Assembly: GCF_008122265.1 (NCBI RefSeq) | Contig: NZ_CP043042.1 | Location: 1,922,001 to 1,986,000 of the forward strand | From: Marinobacter fonticola | GTDB taxonomy: Bacteria; Pseudomonadota; Gammaproteobacteria; Pseudomonadales; Oleiphilaceae | DNA: 64,000 nt | Direction: 5' to 3' | Shown: piece after piece, positions 16,585 to 26,001 of the stretch | Numbering within the stretch: the stretch's first letter is position 1 | Layout: each line of letters begins with the position of its first letter | Notes under the pieces: generated by a model | Databases searched by the model: none | Seen by the model: only the letters and a program-made list of their open reading frames with translations | What the model was told of the DNA's origin: nothing | Made by a program: the position numbers and the translations under genes

Positions 16585-18660
16585 ATGAGCTATCAGGTTC
16601 TGGCCCGTAAATGGCGGCCAAAAACATTTCAGGACATGGTCGGTCAGGAGCATGTGCTCAAGGCGCTGGTTCACGCATTGGATCATCAGCGTTTGCACCA
16701 TGCCTACCTGTTTACCGGCACGCGTGGGGTCGGGAAAACGACCATCGGTCGTTTGTTGGCCCGCTGCCTCAATTGCGAGACCGGGATCACGTCGAATCCT
16801 TGTGGCGAATGCGGCACCTGTCAGGAAGTGCTGGGCGGGCGCTTTGTCGATCTGATCGAGATCGATGCCGCTTCACGCACCAAGGTCGAAGACATGCGCG
16901 AGCTATTGGACAATGTCCAGTACGCGCCGACCCGCGGCCGCTTCAAGATCTACCTGATCGACGAAGTGCACATGCTTTCCAATTCCAGTTTCAATGCTTT
17001 GTTGAAAACTCTGGAAGAGCCGCCCGATCACGTAAAATTCCTGTTTGCAACGACGGACCCGCAGAAGCTGCCGGTCACCATTCTGTCGCGGTGTCTGCAG
17101 TTCAACCTCAAGCGCATGACGCCGGAGCACATCGTCGGGCACCTGAACCATGTGCTGACCGAAGAGAATATTCCCTTCGAAGATCCTGCGCTCTGGCTGC
17201 TGGCCCGGGCCGCCGACGGCAGTATGCGTGACGCTTTGAGTCTCACCGATCAGGCCATTGCGTTCGGCAACCAGAAGCTGGCGGCAAGCGATGTCAGCGC
17301 CATGCTCGGCACCATCGACCAGCGGGATATCCAGCGTATTGTTGAATCCCTGGTCAAGGGCGATGGGCCCGGCATGCTCTCCGAAGTACACAGGATCGCC
17401 GAATTTGCTCCGGACTACGGCGTCATTCTCAGCGATCTGCTATCTCTGTTTCATCGTGTCACGCTGGAGCAAGTGGTTCCCGGTAGTGCCGACAACGCCA
17501 TGGGCGATGCGGATCAGGTCAAGGCTGTCGCCCGCCAGCTGAGTGCCGAGGATGCGCAACTGTTCTACCAGGCAGCGTTGATCGGCCGTAAGGACCTCGC
17601 CATCACCCCGGATGCGCGTATGGGCTTCGAAATGGCACTGCTACGCATGCTGACATTTCGTCCGGGGACCGACCGCCGGGATCCGCCTGCGGCGAGATCG
17701 AACAACACCCAGGGGCAGGGCGGCAGCGATACGCGTAAAGACGAACCCGAACCTGCGCCCGCCGCGCAGGGAATGGGGGGCGCACCTCAGCCAGTAGAGT
17801 CTGCTGAGGCGGCAGGCGCACAGGCGCAGGCGTTCCCGGAAGTGCAGTCCGCTGTGCAACCTCCGCCGGTCGAACAGGCTGCAGGGAATCAAACCGAGCC
17901 GGTGCCGGGTGCAGCAAAGCCGGCGTCTGCGGCGGAGGCGCCCACCGAGCCCGCGGCGGCGCCACAGCCCGAGTTTCAGCGTGAACAGCCGCCTATCGAG
18001 GAGCAATCCGAGAGCGCGTCGCAAATCGAAGATATTCCGTTAAGCGCCTACGACGATCCGTCACTGTCGGCATCGGAGGACGACGACTACGCGCCGGAAT
18101 CAGCCCATCAGGCTGCCGATCCCGTAACAACCCCAGCGCCGGTTGCCGAAAACGAAACCCTGGAACCTGAACCTGCTCAGCAAGCGGAGCCCGTAAATGC
18201 GCAGGCAACCGCTGAGCGTCCCGTGCCGCCCCAGGCTGCGCCGGAGCCTGAACCGGCCGCAGAGCAGGACGTTGCTGTCAGTCCCGATGCCTTTGTATGG
18301 CAGCGAGACTTCCGGGTGCTGGGGCTGTCAGGCATGGCGGGCAATTTGGCCAGTCAGGCAGAATTTCGCAAAGAAGGCAGCAAGATCATCCTGACCCTGG
18401 ATTCAGGACACGCCCGCTTGCTGACAGAGCGTCATAAAGGACGGATCGCCGAAGCCTGTTCAACGTTCTTTGGCGAGAAGCTTGAGCTGAGTGTCGAGGA
18501 GGGGCAGGCTGGCCAAGCCACGCCCGCCGCTTTCGCCGAGCGAGCACGGATCGCGCGTCAGCAGGCCGCTGAATCGGCTATCGCGGACGATCCCATCGTG
18601 CGGAACATCGTGAACCGTTTCGAGGGCACGATTGTCGAAGGCAGTATCGAACCGGTTTAG
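16585..18660 (+). CDS. dnaX: DNA polymerase III tau subunit DnaX
   Basis: The 691-residue product is the clamp-loader ATPase that couples polymerase cores and helicase at the replication fork. I start it at ATG 16585, giving the canonical M-S-Y-Q-V-L-A-R-K-W-R-P. Walker A is GTRGVGKT (45-52), zinc ligands are Cys64, Cys73, Cys76 and Cys79, Walker B is D-E-V-H (126-129), and S-R-C (168-170) is sensor 1/arginine finger. A long Ala/Pro/Glu-rich linker (about 370-560) connects to the tau C-terminal domain. I see no A-AAA-AAG slippery site near the end of the AAA+ part, so the short gamma form of E. coli may not be made by frameshifting. It heads the dnaX-ybaB-recR cluster. Confidence 0.96.
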   Translation: MSYQVLARKWRPKTFQDMVGQEHVLKALVHALDHQRLHHAYLFTGTRGVGKTTIGRLLARCLNCETGITSNPCGECGTCQEVLGGRFVDLIEIDAASRTKVEDMRELLDNVQYAPTRGRFKIYLIDEVHMLSNSSFNALLKTLEEPPDHVKFLFATTDPQKLPVTILSRCLQFNLKRMTPEHIVGHLNHVLTEENIPFEDPALWLLARAADGSMRDALSLTDQAIAFGNQKLAASDVSAMLGTIDQRDIQRIVESLVKGDGPGMLSEVHRIAEFAPDYGVILSDLLSLFHRVTLEQVVPGSADNAMGDADQVKAVARQLSAEDAQLFYQAALIGRKDLAITPDARMGFEMALLRMLTFRPGTDRRDPPAARSNNTQGQGGSDTRKDEPEPAPAAQGMGGAPQPVESAEAAGAQAQAFPEVQSAVQPPPVEQAAGNQTEPVPGAAKPASAAEAPTEPAAAPQPEFQREQPPIEEQSESASQIEDIPLSAYDDPSLSASEDDDYAPESAHQAADPVTTPAPVAENETLEPEPAQQAEPVNAQATAERPVPPQAAPEPEPAAEQDVAVSPDAFVWQRDFRVLGLSGMAGNLASQAEFRKEGSKIILTLDSGHARLLTERHKGRIAEACSTFFGEKLELSVEEGQAGQATPAAFAERARIARQQAAESAIADDPIVRNIVNRFEGTIVEGSIEPV

Positions 18661-18764
18661 GCGTCTGTGTCAGACCCTTCCGCAACGGTATGCCGTAAGG
18701 GTTGAAATCGGTGTGAGAATGCCGCACTAACGCAGTTAGAGTAACGAATCGTGAGGTAAGAGCC

Positions 18765-19088
18765 ATGATGAAAGGTATGGGCGACATGATGAAGCAAGCC
18801 CAGAAAATGCAGGAAGAATTCAAGCGCATGCAGGAAGAGGCTGAAAAGGCCGAGGTTACCGGCGAAGCCGGCGCCGGCCTGGTCAAGGTCACCATGACCG
18901 GGCGTCACGACGTGCGCAATGTGGATATCGATTCTTCGCTGCTCAGTGAAGACAAGGAAATCCTGGAGGATCTGCTGGCAGCCGCGGTAAACGATGCTGT
19001 ACGGCGTGTCGAAGAAAGCCAGAAAGAGCGTATGTCCGGTATGGCGTCTGAGATGGGTATGCCGCCGGGTTTCAAGATGCCGTTCTGA
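18765..19088 (+). CDS. ybaB: YbaB/EbfC family nucleoid-associated protein
   Basis: This 107-residue protein has the usual Met/Gln/Lys/Glu-rich N-terminal helix (M-K-Q-A-Q-K-M-Q-E), a central V-x-V-T-M-x-G beta region and a C-terminal G-M-P-P-G-F tail. YbaB dimers bind DNA without strong sequence preference. The conserved dnaX-ybaB-recR order supports the call and hints at a link with replication or recombination repair. A GAGGTAAG-type ribosome site precedes the ATG. Confidence 0.95.
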   Translation: MMKGMGDMMKQAQKMQEEFKRMQEEAEKAEVTGEAGAGLVKVTMTGRHDVRNVDIDSSLLSEDKEILEDLLAAAVNDAVRRVEESQKERMSGMASEMGMPPGFKMPF

Positions 19089-19153
19089 GGCTGACTGTCC
19101 TCCAGCCAGCTTGCAGAACTTAGCCCTATTGCCCTGTATTCAGAGGATGTCTG

Positions 19154-19756
19154 ATGGCGTTTAGTCCCCTGGTCGACGAGCTGGTCGAATCATTGCGTTG
19201 TTTGCCTGGAGTCGGACAAAAGACGGCCCAGCGCATGGCCTTTCACCTTCTTGAGCGCGGCCGGAGTGGCGGCGAGCGTTTGGCGGATGCGCTGCAGAAC
19301 GCCATGTCGGGCGTTCGGCGCTGTAATTCCTGCCAGAATTTCGCCGATACAGAGCTATGCAACCTGTGCGCCGACGAGAGCCGGCGAACCGGTACGCTGT
19401 GTGTCGTCGAGAGTCCGTCGGATCTGCTGGCCATTGAGCAGGCGGGTTACTACGATGGCAGCTACTTTGTACTGATGGGGCACCTGTCGCCAATCGACGG
19501 TATTGGCCCCCGGGAAATCGGCATTGAGCAACTTCTCAAGCGTGTACGCGAGGAAGGTGTGACTGAGCTGATTCTGGCGACCAACCCCACCGTCGAGGGT
19601 GAAGCCACCGCGCATTACATTGCCGACCGGCTCGACGGCCAGAATGTCTTGATCACTCGCCTCGCGCACGGCATCCCGGTCGGCGGTGAGCTGGGCTATG
19701 TGGACGGTTTTACGCTCAGCCACGCCTTTCGCGGCCGCAAACCTCTCGCTGACTGA
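19154..19756 (+). CDS. recR: Recombination mediator RecR
   Basis: RecR (200 residues) works with RecO and RecF to load RecA at single-stranded gaps. The helix-hairpin-helix segment G-V-G-Q-K-T-A-Q-R sits near residue 20. The zinc finger is Cys57, Cys60, Cys69 and Cys72. The Toprim domain begins at C-V-V-E-S-P (Glu86), and the Walker-B-like C-terminal part is complete. Length is that of the family. It follows ybaB by 65 bases in the conserved cluster. Confidence 0.96.
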   Translation: MAFSPLVDELVESLRCLPGVGQKTAQRMAFHLLERGRSGGERLADALQNAMSGVRRCNSCQNFADTELCNLCADESRRTGTLCVVESPSDLLAIEQAGYYDGSYFVLMGHLSPIDGIGPREIGIEQLLKRVREEGVTELILATNPTVEGEATAHYIADRLDGQNVLITRLAHGIPVGGELGYVDGFTLSHAFRGRKPLAD

Positions 19757-19803
19757 CGTACGCCGCGATTGCCGCTGCGTCTCCGAAATTGACTGGACGA
19801 ACG

Positions 19804-20928
19804 ATGAGCAACGATAAGGCAGTGCGTTGGCTGGAAACAGCGTCCGAACTGGATGACTGGCTAGCGTCTCACAACGATACGCCGCTTGCCCTTGATACCG
19901 AATTTGAGCGCGTCAATACGTTTTTCCCCATTCCCGGCCTGGTGCAGCTCGGATTAGGTGACGACCTGCGTCTCGTGGAACCTGCCGTTGCCGAAACCTC
20001 CGAAGGATTTCGAAACTGCCTGAGCGATACCCAGCGTCCCAAGCTTCTCTATGCCATGAGCGAGGATCTCGAGCTGTTTCGTCAATGGCTGAAGCTCGAG
20101 CCGCGTTATGTCCTGGACCTGCAGCTCGCCGCTGCCTTGGCAGGGCTGGGGTTTTCGGTCGGTTATGCCCGAATGGTGGAAAACCTGTTCGAGGTGGAAG
20201 TCGACAAGTCCGCCACACGCTCCGATTGGCTTGCACGCCCGCTGACCGACACTCAGTGTCGCTATGCTCTCGAGGACATTCGCTATCTGATGCCGATGCA
20301 TTCGCGCTTGCGGGTATTGTTGGAGTCCCGCGAGCTTTATCAGGCCTGGATCGAAGAATGTGATCGCTTCGCCTCGGAACTGGCCAGCCAGTCCGAGCCT
20401 GAAAATTATTACCTACGTATTCGTGGAGGCTGGCAGTTGAGCCCCCGCCAGCAAGTTGTCCTCAAGTGTCTGGCGGACTGGCGAGAAACCGAATGCCGCC
20501 GGCGCGATCGGCCGCGTGGCCGTATATTGGCGGATCCGGTATTGATAGGCATTGCTGAGCGTATGCCGGAGTCCAAGGGAGCGCTTGCCGCGGTCTCCGA
20601 TGTGCCACCGGTGGTGGTGCGCCGTTACGCCGAGCACATTCTCGACTGTGTCGAGCGAGGCGCGTCTGCACCGCCCAACCCTGATAAAATCGAGTCTCCG
20701 CTGACCCGGGAAGAACAAGGGCTCTTTAAGCAAGTCAAAGGGTTGTTCCGGAATGTGGCGGATGCGCGGGAGGTGCCGGTGGAACTGCTGGCACCACGCC
20801 GGCGGATCGAATCCTTTATTCGCTGCAGACACGCAGATGAAGGCGCGGTGCGCTTTTTCCGGGAGGGGTGGCGCGGCGAGCTGCTTGCGCCGGTCCTGGA
20901 CGATGTAACACGCGTGTTGAGTAAGTAA
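19804..20928 (+). CDS. rnd: Ribonuclease D
   Basis: RNase D trims 3-prime ends of tRNA and other small RNAs. I choose ATG 19804 (374 residues), as the upstream TTG adds only five residues without support. The DEDDy exonuclease residues are present: Asp31-x-Glu33 in L-D-T-E-F, Asp88 in S-E-D-L-E, and Tyr154-x3-Asp158. An HRDC domain follows at about 215-290, with L-A-D-W-R-E-x-E-C-R. It is co-directional with recR (47-base gap) and ycgL. Confidence 0.94.
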   Translation: MSNDKAVRWLETASELDDWLASHNDTPLALDTEFERVNTFFPIPGLVQLGLGDDLRLVEPAVAETSEGFRNCLSDTQRPKLLYAMSEDLELFRQWLKLEPRYVLDLQLAAALAGLGFSVGYARMVENLFEVEVDKSATRSDWLARPLTDTQCRYALEDIRYLMPMHSRLRVLLESRELYQAWIEECDRFASELASQSEPENYYLRIRGGWQLSPRQQVVLKCLADWRETECRRRDRPRGRILADPVLIGIAERMPESKGALAAVSDVPPVVVRRYAEHILDCVERGASAPPNPDKIESPLTREEQGLFKQVKGLFRNVADAREVPVELLAPRRRIESFIRCRHADEGAVRFFREGWRGELLAPVLDDVTRVLSK

Positions 20929-20963
20929 AGAAGCCGTATTGGCAATCCGTGTATTGTTTAGCC

Positions 20964-20995
20964 CGGGTACTGAATAGTTCGGGTACTGAATAGTT
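20964..20995. repeat. Exact 16-bp tandem duplication upstream of ycgL
   Basis: CGGGTACTGAATAGTT at 20964-20979 is repeated exactly at 20980-20995, 16 bases before the ycgL start. The duplicated part could alter the leader of ycgL. Confidence 0.9.
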
Positions 20996-21011
20996 AAAGA
21001 GAACTGAGTGA

Positions 21012-21305
21012 ATGACAGAACGACAGTTTGTTTCCGTATTCCGCAGTAGCAAGAGAGCGGACACCTATCTTTTCGTCAGGCGGGGTCAGAAATGGGATGA
21101 CCTCCCCGAGCCGCTGCGCACCATTTTCGGGGCGCCCCAGCACGCGATGGACCTTCTGCTAACCGAGGAGCGAAAACTGTCCCGGACCACCGGCAAACAG
21201 GTGCTGCAGGCCATTGAGGAGAAGGACTTCTTCCTGCAAATGCCCGAAGAGCACGAGAGTTACATCGTCGAATTCAAACAAAAGCTGAAATCGAATCCGG
21301 AATGA
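21012..21305 (+). CDS. ycgL: YcgL domain-containing protein
   Basis: The 97-residue protein matches the YcgL family in length and in blocks such as K-R-A-D-T-Y-L-F-V and P-x-x-L...F-G-x-P. The function of the family is not firmly known. Its stop overlaps the start of ycgN by four bases, an arrangement also seen elsewhere, so the two are translationally coupled. Confidence 0.9.
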   Translation: MTERQFVSVFRSSKRADTYLFVRRGQKWDDLPEPLRTIFGAPQHAMDLLLTEERKLSRTTGKQVLQAIEEKDFFLQMPEEHESYIVEFKQKLKSNPE

Positions 21306-21763
21306 TTGCAGACATTCCCTTCTGGCAGCGCAAGCGCTTCCGCGACATGTCGCCTCGGGAGTGGGAGTCGCTGTGCGACGGCTGCGGCAAGTGCTGTCTG
21401 ACCAAGCTGGAAGATGAAGATACCGGGGAGGTCTACTACACCGACCTGGCTTGTGAATACATGGATGGAGACACCTGCCGCTGCACGGTCTACAGTACCC
21501 GCCGTCGAAAAGTGCCTGATTGTATCGTGCTTTCGCCCGTCGTTTTTGGACCTGATAGTATGCAGGATTTCCACTGGCTGCCGCGGACCTGTGCCTACCG
21601 GCTGCTGGCGGAAGATAAACCGCTACCGGACTGGCATCCATTGGTTTCGGGCGATCCGGACAGCGTGCACGACGCCCAGGTTTCGGTAAGACAGAGAACG
21701 GTTTCCAACGCCGACGTTGATGAGGCCGATTGGGAAGAACACATCATTCATTGGGTACTTTAA
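21302..21763 (+). CDS. ycgN: YcgN family cysteine-cluster protein
   Basis: The 153-residue protein belongs to the YkgJ/YcgN cysteine-cluster group. Eight cysteines (25, 28, 31, 32, 51, 59, 61 and 74) lie in the N-terminal half, starting with C-x2-C-x2-C-C, a likely Zn or Fe-S site. The end W-x-x-H-I-I-H-W-V-L is typical. No enzymatic activity is established for the family. It overlaps ycgL and abuts the next gene directly. Confidence 0.9.
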   Translation: MIADIPFWQRKRFRDMSPREWESLCDGCGKCCLTKLEDEDTGEVYYTDLACEYMDGDTCRCTVYSTRRRKVPDCIVLSPVVFGPDSMQDFHWLPRTCAYRLLAEDKPLPDWHPLVSGDPDSVHDAQVSVRQRTVSNADVDEADWEEHIIHWVL

Positions 21764-22129
21764 GTGATTGAACAACCACTTGGCATGAATGCCGACGCGC
21801 AAATGGCCTACGCCATTTTCTGGACGATCTACGCCGTCGCGTTCGTCCTGTTTTTCTATTTGTTTTCCCAGTTGTTGCGCATTATTCCCATCTATGGCGT
21901 ACGAACGTTGATCCAGGCCGCGTTGGTGGTTTTGCTCCTCACGCCGGTCGAATCGGCCGAAGCGGTTAACTGGTGGATCCCGGCTTGGCTCCACGGCGGT
22001 TACGAAGGCATTCTTGGCCGTGCCGAAGAATCTGTCCGCGCATTTTCCAACGTGGCTTTGGCCGGGGGATGTATGCTCATCGTGTGGATATTGGATCTGG
22101 TCAGAGTCCGCATCTGGCGTCGCCGATAG
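21764..22129 (+). CDS. Small inner-membrane protein of unknown function
   Basis: This frame begins at a GTG directly after the ycgN stop codon, with an alternative ATG at 21785. Of its 121 residues, two long hydrophobic stretches (about 15-38 and 44-60) and a third near 95-112 suggest three membrane helices. They are linked by a loop with W-W-I-P-A-W and G-G-Y-E-G-I. I do not recognise a family. Its tight link to ycgN, and the VWA protein gene 113 bases later, make it probably co-transcribed. The C-terminus is basic and probably cytoplasmic. Confidence 0.65.
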   Translation: MIEQPLGMNADAQMAYAIFWTIYAVAFVLFFYLFSQLLRIIPIYGVRTLIQAALVVLLLTPVESAEAVNWWIPAWLHGGYEGILGRAEESVRAFSNVALAGGCMLIVWILDLVRVRIWRRR

Positions 22130-22242
22130 CACGTAATCAGCACCAACGGTCGCCAAATCGACCTTTCTGCATAATGCTGGATAAGGTGCGCTGCCAGGCC
22201 TTTGTTCAGTAAGCGTTCATTACAACGACAGACAACAATACG

Positions 22243-24960
22243 ATGACGACAGTTTTCCGGCCACAATTCCGACATCTTTTCCTGATCCTCTTTCTGCTCG
22301 GAACAGCTAGGTTCGCTGTGGCCGCTAACGAGGCTGCAATTCCTTCGTTGCCGTCGGCTAAAGATGTACGCATTGTGGTCGATATTTCGGGCAGTATGAG
22401 AGAGAGCGACCCGCAGAACCTGCGACAGCCGGCGGTAAGGCTGCTTGCGCGGATGCTGCCGGGAGATGCCCGCAGCGGTGTTTGGACCTTTGGGCAATAC
22501 GTCAATATGCTGGTGCCCTCGGGTGAAGTTTCATCCAGCTGGCGAGATACCGCCGTCGAGCGCTCGGATAGAATCAACTCCGTTGCCCTCAGAACCAACA
22601 TCGGCGAAGCGCTGGAAGTCGCCAGCGACGATTTCTACGGCGACCGCCGTTTTGACAATACGCACTTCATCCTGCTGACCGACGGCGTTGTTGATATCTC
22701 GCCCAACGCCTTGGCCAACGCCCGCGAGCGTAACCGCATTCTTGACGAGGTTGTCGAGCGAATACAGGGGCGCGGCGCTACGATCCACACCATTGCATTG
22801 TCCGAGAATGCGGACCTGGCCCTTTTGGAGCGGCTGGCGGTTAAAACCGGAGGCACCTTTGCCGTGGCGCCGGACGCCGAATCTCTCAACCGGGTGTTTG
22901 CGGAAACGCTCAATACCGCGGCGCCACAACCGGAAGTCCCGATCCGCGACAACCAGTTTACGGTCAGTGAGGACGTCAAGGAATTCACGGCACTGGTCTT
23001 CGGTGAAGGTGGAGAGAAGCCCCTGGCGCTGGTGACGCCAAGTGGCCAGCGGATCGAAGCGGCGCGCTTGCCGGACAATGCCCGCTGGCACGCTGAGGGT
23101 GAGTACGACCTGATTACCATGACCGAGCCTGAAGCCGGTGTCTGGCGGATTGACGGCCAGTTGGGCGAGCAGTCGCGGGTGACGGTCGTCAGCGACCTGC
23201 GGATGGCGGTGTCGCCAGTCCCTAATTTCTTTTACAGCGGGCAACCGGTCGCCATCGAGGCGGCCTTCTACGAGAAAGATAGCCGCATCACCAATCCCGA
23301 CTTCCTCGGGGTGCTGGACGTGGCGATGACACTCCAGACCGAGGATGGCCGCTCGGGCACTAAGACCTTATCCGGCGAGACACCGCCGGAAAATGGGGTT
23401 TACGCCGATACTATCGAAAAACTCAGCGAGCCCGGCACCTATGACCTAACGCTATCCGCCGACGGTAAGACATTTGCGCGCCAGTTCTCTTCACGCATTA
23501 CCTTGCGGCCACCGGTCAATGTGGAGGTTAAAGCCGAAGGTCAAGGCGGTGAGGCTCGCTATATCGTGGAGGTACGGCCCGAGCACCCTGAGCTGAACCC
23601 TCAGGCGTCGGATGTCGGCCTGAAGGTCGCGGTGCCTGGCCAGACCGGCGAAGCCGCTTTCGAGGCGATAACCTTCGATGAGACGGATGGCGTCTGGCGG
23701 GCCAGCGTCACGCCCACTGCCGGCGACGGTGACTATACGGTAAACCTGCGTTTCCGGGGCGAAACCGGCGATGGTCGTTCGCTAAGCTATGCACCCGCTT
23801 CTTTCGTTGCCCAGTTTCCGCGGTCCGATGCCGGTCAAACGGCTTACACGTCGTTGAGTGCGCCAACAGTCACTGCATCTAATGTCGGCAAGAACGGCGG
23901 GGAGCCAACGGCCGAGCCTGCGAATCAGGAATCGCTCCTGGGGCCGGATATCGCGGATGAAGCGCCGAGCGCCGAAACTGGGGCCGAGGAAGCCGAACCA
24001 CAGCCGTCAGAACCGCAACAGCCGGAACCACAGCAGTCAGAATCCAGTGCGCCGCCGGCTGATACTAAGCCTGCGCCCGACGCTGCAGACGCTCAAGAAG
24101 AAATAGCGCCACCGATAGATGTTTCTCAGGCGGAAGCGCCCGCCGAGCCACCCGAAGAAGCCTCGCCGCAAGAAAATTCACCCTTCTGGGCACAGATACC
24201 TATTTGGGTCTGGGCGGCGCTGGGGGGAGCCGTCGCGCTGGCGGCTATTGTTTTTGCCGTTATACGTGCGCGGCGCCGCAAGGAGGAGCCTAAACCGGAT
24301 GAAACCGAAGGCAAATCCGCGACCGATGAATCGGATGAGGCCGAAGACGAAGCGCTGCCCCCGGTGATAGAACCCGCCGAGGCGGAAGAGCCTGAGGAGC
24401 CTCTTGCCGAAATGGGGGCTTCCGAAGACGAAACGTCCGAAGAAGAGACGCCCGCTGAGGTTGAACCCGAGCCACCGGTCGCCGAAGAGGAAGAGCCGGC
24501 TCTGGACGTGCCGGGCGAGACCGAGCCCCCCGTAGCCGAAAGCGATAGCGATGATGTTCCGGTACTTGGCGATACGGAAACGGAAACCGTGGAACCGGAA
24601 ACCGCGGAAACTGAAATCGAGAGCGCCGAGTTCGCCGAGGAGGCCAGCGAGGTGCCGGATGAAGTCGAGCCGCCGATAGCGTCTACGGAAATACCCGGCG
24701 AAGAGGACCTGACCGGAGCGGACGAGACGGCCGACGAGATAGAGCGATTCCTGGCGGAGGCGCGACAGGACGACGCCGGGCTGGACATCGCCAACGAAGA
24801 CATCCTCGAAGAGCCGGAATCACCGGCCGCAGAGAGCGAAGAAGACGAACACATGCTCGAAGACTTTGATCTTTCCGATATCGATGATTTGCCCGATCTG
24901 GACGAAGAGCCGGACGAGGATTCATCGACAGGGGAATCGGAAAACAAACGTCAGAACTGA
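22243..24960 (+). CDS. Membrane-anchored VWA-domain protein with long acidic tail
   Basis: The 905-residue protein has a signal peptide (to about 28) and then a von Willebrand A domain with MIDAS start D-I-S-G-S-M at 47-52 and T-D-G-V-V-D later. Beta-rich repeats cover about 230-530, probably Ig-like and extracytoplasmic. A Pro/Glu/Gln-rich spacer leads to one transmembrane helix at about 645-675, followed by R-A-R-R-R. The remaining 230 residues are extremely acidic (Glu, Asp, Pro, Ala, Ser) and should be cytoplasmic. It resembles conserved VWA proteins of marine gammaproteobacteria (TIGR03503-like, from memory). With the MoxR/VWA pair next door, a role as substrate or adaptor of that ATPase is possible but inferred. 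Confidence 0.75.
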   Translation: MTTVFRPQFRHLFLILFLLGTARFAVAANEAAIPSLPSAKDVRIVVDISGSMRESDPQNLRQPAVRLLARMLPGDARSGVWTFGQYVNMLVPSGEVSSSWRDTAVERSDRINSVALRTNIGEALEVASDDFYGDRRFDNTHFILLTDGVVDISPNALANARERNRILDEVVERIQGRGATIHTIALSENADLALLERLAVKTGGTFAVAPDAESLNRVFAETLNTAAPQPEVPIRDNQFTVSEDVKEFTALVFGEGGEKPLALVTPSGQRIEAARLPDNARWHAEGEYDLITMTEPEAGVWRIDGQLGEQSRVTVVSDLRMAVSPVPNFFYSGQPVAIEAAFYEKDSRITNPDFLGVLDVAMTLQTEDGRSGTKTLSGETPPENGVYADTIEKLSEPGTYDLTLSADGKTFARQFSSRITLRPPVNVEVKAEGQGGEARYIVEVRPEHPELNPQASDVGLKVAVPGQTGEAAFEAITFDETDGVWRASVTPTAGDGDYTVNLRFRGETGDGRSLSYAPASFVAQFPRSDAGQTAYTSLSAPTVTASNVGKNGGEPTAEPANQESLLGPDIADEAPSAETGAEEAEPQPSEPQQPEPQQSESSAPPADTKPAPDAADAQEEIAPPIDVSQAEAPAEPPEEASPQENSPFWAQIPIWVWAALGGAVALAAIVFAVIRARRRKEEPKPDETEGKSATDESDEAEDEALPPVIEPAEAEEPEEPLAEMGASEDETSEEETPAEVEPEPPVAEEEEPALDVPGETEPPVAESDSDDVPVLGDTETETVEPETAETEIESAEFAEEASEVPDEVEPPIASTEIPGEEDLTGADETADEIERFLAEARQDDAGLDIANEDILEEPESPAAESEEDEHMLEDFDLSDIDDLPDLDEEPDEDSSTGESENKRQN

Positions 24961-25125
24961 CGCCACGTCCAGACTGCGTTGTTCATCCTGATCGGGCGTG
25001 ACCCGACTAGGCGCGAACAGTGCGAATACGACTGGATAGATACGATCCCGTATTCGGGAAGCGCAGGACGTGGCTGCGAACGGCATGTGGATACCCATTG
25101 AAAAAAGCGTAAAGGACAGACACCC

Positions 25126-25968
25126 ATGAAATTTACCGGTACCGAGAAATACGTTGCCACCGAAGACTTGCAAATGGCCGTTAACGCGGCAATTACCCTG
25201 CAACGGCCGCTGCTGATTAAGGGCGAACCGGGCACCGGTAAGACCATGCTGGCGGAAGAGCTGGCGGCGGGACTCGGCTCGCGTCTGATTACCTGGCACA
25301 TCAAATCCACCACCAAGGCGCAGCAGGGTCTGTACGAGTACGATGCGGTATCCCGCCTGCGGGATTCCCAGCTTGGTGACGAAAAGGTCAAGGACATCGG
25401 CAACTACATCGTCAAGGGAAAGCTCTGGGAAGCGTTTGAAGCGGACGATCAAGTGGTGCTTCTGATCGACGAGATCGATAAGGCGGACATCGAGTTCCCC
25501 AACGACCTGCTGCTCGAACTAGATCGCATGGAGTTCTTCGTCTACGAGACGCAGAAAGTAGTGAAGGCGAGAAAGCGCCCGATCGTGGTCATCACCAGTA
25601 ACAACGAGAAAGAACTGCCGGACGCCTTTCTGCGCCGCTGTTTCTTCCATTACATCAGCTTTCCGGACCACGACACCATGAAAAGCATCGTCGATGTCCA
25701 TTTCCCGAACGTACAGCAGGATATCGTGCGGGATGCGCTGGAGGTCTTCTTCGACGTGCGTAAAGTACCCGGCCTGAAGAAGAAACCCTCCACCTCGGAG
25801 CTGGTGGATTGGCTCAAACTGCTGATGGCCGACGAACTCTCCGCCAAAATGCTGCAGGAAAAAGATACGTCTTCTGCCTTGCCGCCGCTTTACGGTGCCC
25901 TGGTGAAGAATGAACAGGATGTCCATCTCCTGCAGAAACTGGCCTTTATGGCGCGTCGCCGGAGCTGA
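25126..25968 (+). CDS. MoxR-family AAA+ ATPase
   Basis: The 280-residue protein has Walker A GEPGTGKT at 33-40, Walker B L-I-D-E-I-D at 113-118 and a sensor/arginine-finger region around V-I-T-S-N-N and F-L-R-R-C. MoxR ATPases act as chaperones that insert metal cofactors or remodel protein complexes, normally with a VWA partner encoded beside them. That partner is the next gene, 33 bases downstream. An AAAGGA ribosome site precedes the ATG. Confidence 0.92.
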   Translation: MKFTGTEKYVATEDLQMAVNAAITLQRPLLIKGEPGTGKTMLAEELAAGLGSRLITWHIKSTTKAQQGLYEYDAVSRLRDSQLGDEKVKDIGNYIVKGKLWEAFEADDQVVLLIDEIDKADIEFPNDLLLELDRMEFFVYETQKVVKARKRPIVVITSNNEKELPDAFLRRCFFHYISFPDHDTMKSIVDVHFPNVQQDIVRDALEVFFDVRKVPGLKKKPSTSELVDWLKLLMADELSAKMLQEKDTSSALPPLYGALVKNEQDVHLLQKLAFMARRRS

Positions 25969-26001
25969 TCGGGAGCCTCCGGCCTCTGGAGGGAGGACAC
26001 T

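Noticed and set aside
24126..24947. 273-codon Ser-rich frame on the minus strand
   Set aside because: It is the mirror of the acidic tail of the VWA protein (GAA/GAG read backwards gives Ser/Leu) and has no start signal or domain.
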